From NCBI GenBank assembly GCA_040880285.1, contig JBBDIT010000025.1, forward strand, positions 1 to 33,886: a DNA stretch of 33,886 nt. Reading direction: 5' to 3'. This stretch comes from JANQJA01 sp040880285 (lineage in GTDB: Bacteria; Pseudomonadota; Gammaproteobacteria; Pseudomonadales; Azotimanducaceae). Shown piece by piece: positions 33,554 through 33,886 of this stretch; position 1 is the first letter of the stretch, and each line of letters begins with the position of its first letter. The notes beneath the pieces are model-generated. The model saw only the letters and a list, made by a program, of their open reading frames with translations. It had not been told where the DNA came from and ran no database searches. A program made the translations under genes and the position numbers.

Positions 33554-33886
33554 GTGATCCAATTCCTGTTGCGCTTGCGTTTCCCGGGGCCCGCCAGCCT
33601 GCTTGGTCTTCTGCTGGTACCCTTGCTACAGCCGGTAATGGCCCAAGATGCCAGTTTCCTCATAACCCGGGACATACCGTATGGCAGCGCCGGTAAGCCG
33701 GACAGCGAATTCCAGACGCTTGACGTTTACTGGAAGGATGTTGCCAAAAAACGCCCGGTGATTATCTATGTACACGATGGTGGCTGGGCGTTTGGCGACA
33801 AATCAGATGTGCATGAGAAGCCCAAATTTTTTGCCGTGCATGACATTTCCTTTATCAGCATGAACTATCGCCTGAGGTGGGAATAC
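33554..33886 (+). CDS. Secreted alpha/beta hydrolase/esterase, N-terminal part
   Basis: A reading frame open to the window edge, 111 codons. It starts at a GTG with AGGA seven bases upstream. A signal peptide (basic LLRLRF, hydrophobic LLGLLLVPLL, cleavage after about VMA-Q) precedes a start typical of carboxylesterase/HSL-like hydrolases: LDVYW, then VIIYVHDGGWAFGDKS (oxyanion hole HDGGW for the usual HGGGW), then SMNYRL. The nucleophile serine lies beyond the window. Probably a periplasmic or outer-membrane-directed esterase or lipase. Confidence 0.8.
   Translation, partial: MIQFLLRLRFPGPASLLGLLLVPLLQPVMAQDASFLITRDIPYGSAGKPDSEFQTLDVYWKDVAKKRPVIIYVHDGGWAFGDKSDVHEKPKFFAVHDISFISMNYRLRWEY

Noticed and set aside
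1..33886. tRNA, rRNA, CRISPR arrays, phage or transposase genes
   Set aside because: Looked for on both strands; none seen.

Overview
The window looks like a draft chromosome scaffold (one run of exactly 100 Ns at 14025-14124) from an aerobic, free-living gammaproteobacterium outside the enteric group. Pointers are a cysI-type sulfite reductase followed by a DUF934 gene, DUF2970, NfuA, a RoxA-type L16 hydroxylase, a CYP153-like P450 and several acyl-CoA enzymes. The lineage is inferred from gene content and family resemblance only. There are no rRNA, tRNA, CRISPR, phage or transposase genes.

Layout. 1-2145 (-): sulfite reductase and DUF934. 2373-2818: a small membrane protein (+) facing DUF2970 (-). 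2864-6553 (-): metH. 6786-7367 (+): nfuA. 7392-8780 (-): a DAHP synthase whose leader holds a 33-codon peptide gene rich in Tyr/Trp/Phe codons and a strong hairpin with a U-tract, i.e. a probable attenuator. 8777-10123 (-): an efflux adaptor with its promoter. 10429-14021 (+): tauE-like, glnS and a stand-alone AICAR transformylase. After the N gap: a PLP dehydratase (+), a 72-residue SelW-like selenoprotein (-) hidden by an in-frame TGA, IalB (-) and an enoyl-CoA hydratase (-). 17063-18960 (+): a CYP153-like P450 and a membrane protein; 18940-19272 (-): pterin carbinolamine dehydratase. 19415-20809 (+): a ZTP (pfl) riboswitch and glyA. 20854-22561 (+): a histidine phosphatase and a ribosomal oxygenase. 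22598-27846: a metallophosphoesterase, a PhoU-kinase fusion and an ATP-grasp enzyme, facing a phosphohexomutase. 27925-29711: a SpoIIAA-like protein, RidA and an alpha/beta hydrolase. 29886-33442 (+): DUF35 protein, thiolase, YfcE-like phosphodiesterase and ACAD11-like dehydrogenase. A REP-like palindrome and a truncated secreted esterase end the window.

How the genes fit together. One-carbon/folate metabolism recurs: MetH uses methyl-THF, the AICAR transformylase uses 10-formyl-THF, GlyA makes methylene-THF and sits behind a sensor for ZMP/ZTP, the substrate pool of that transformylase, and the carbinolamine dehydratase recycles pterin. A second theme is acyl-CoA and alkane-type oxidation (P450, enoyl-CoA hydratase, thiolase, ACAD).

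The strongest non-standard signals are the selenoprotein with its SECIS-like hairpin, the aromatic leader peptide before the DAHP synthase, and the four-gene phospho-handling block around the PhoU-kinase fusion, whose function I do not recognise.
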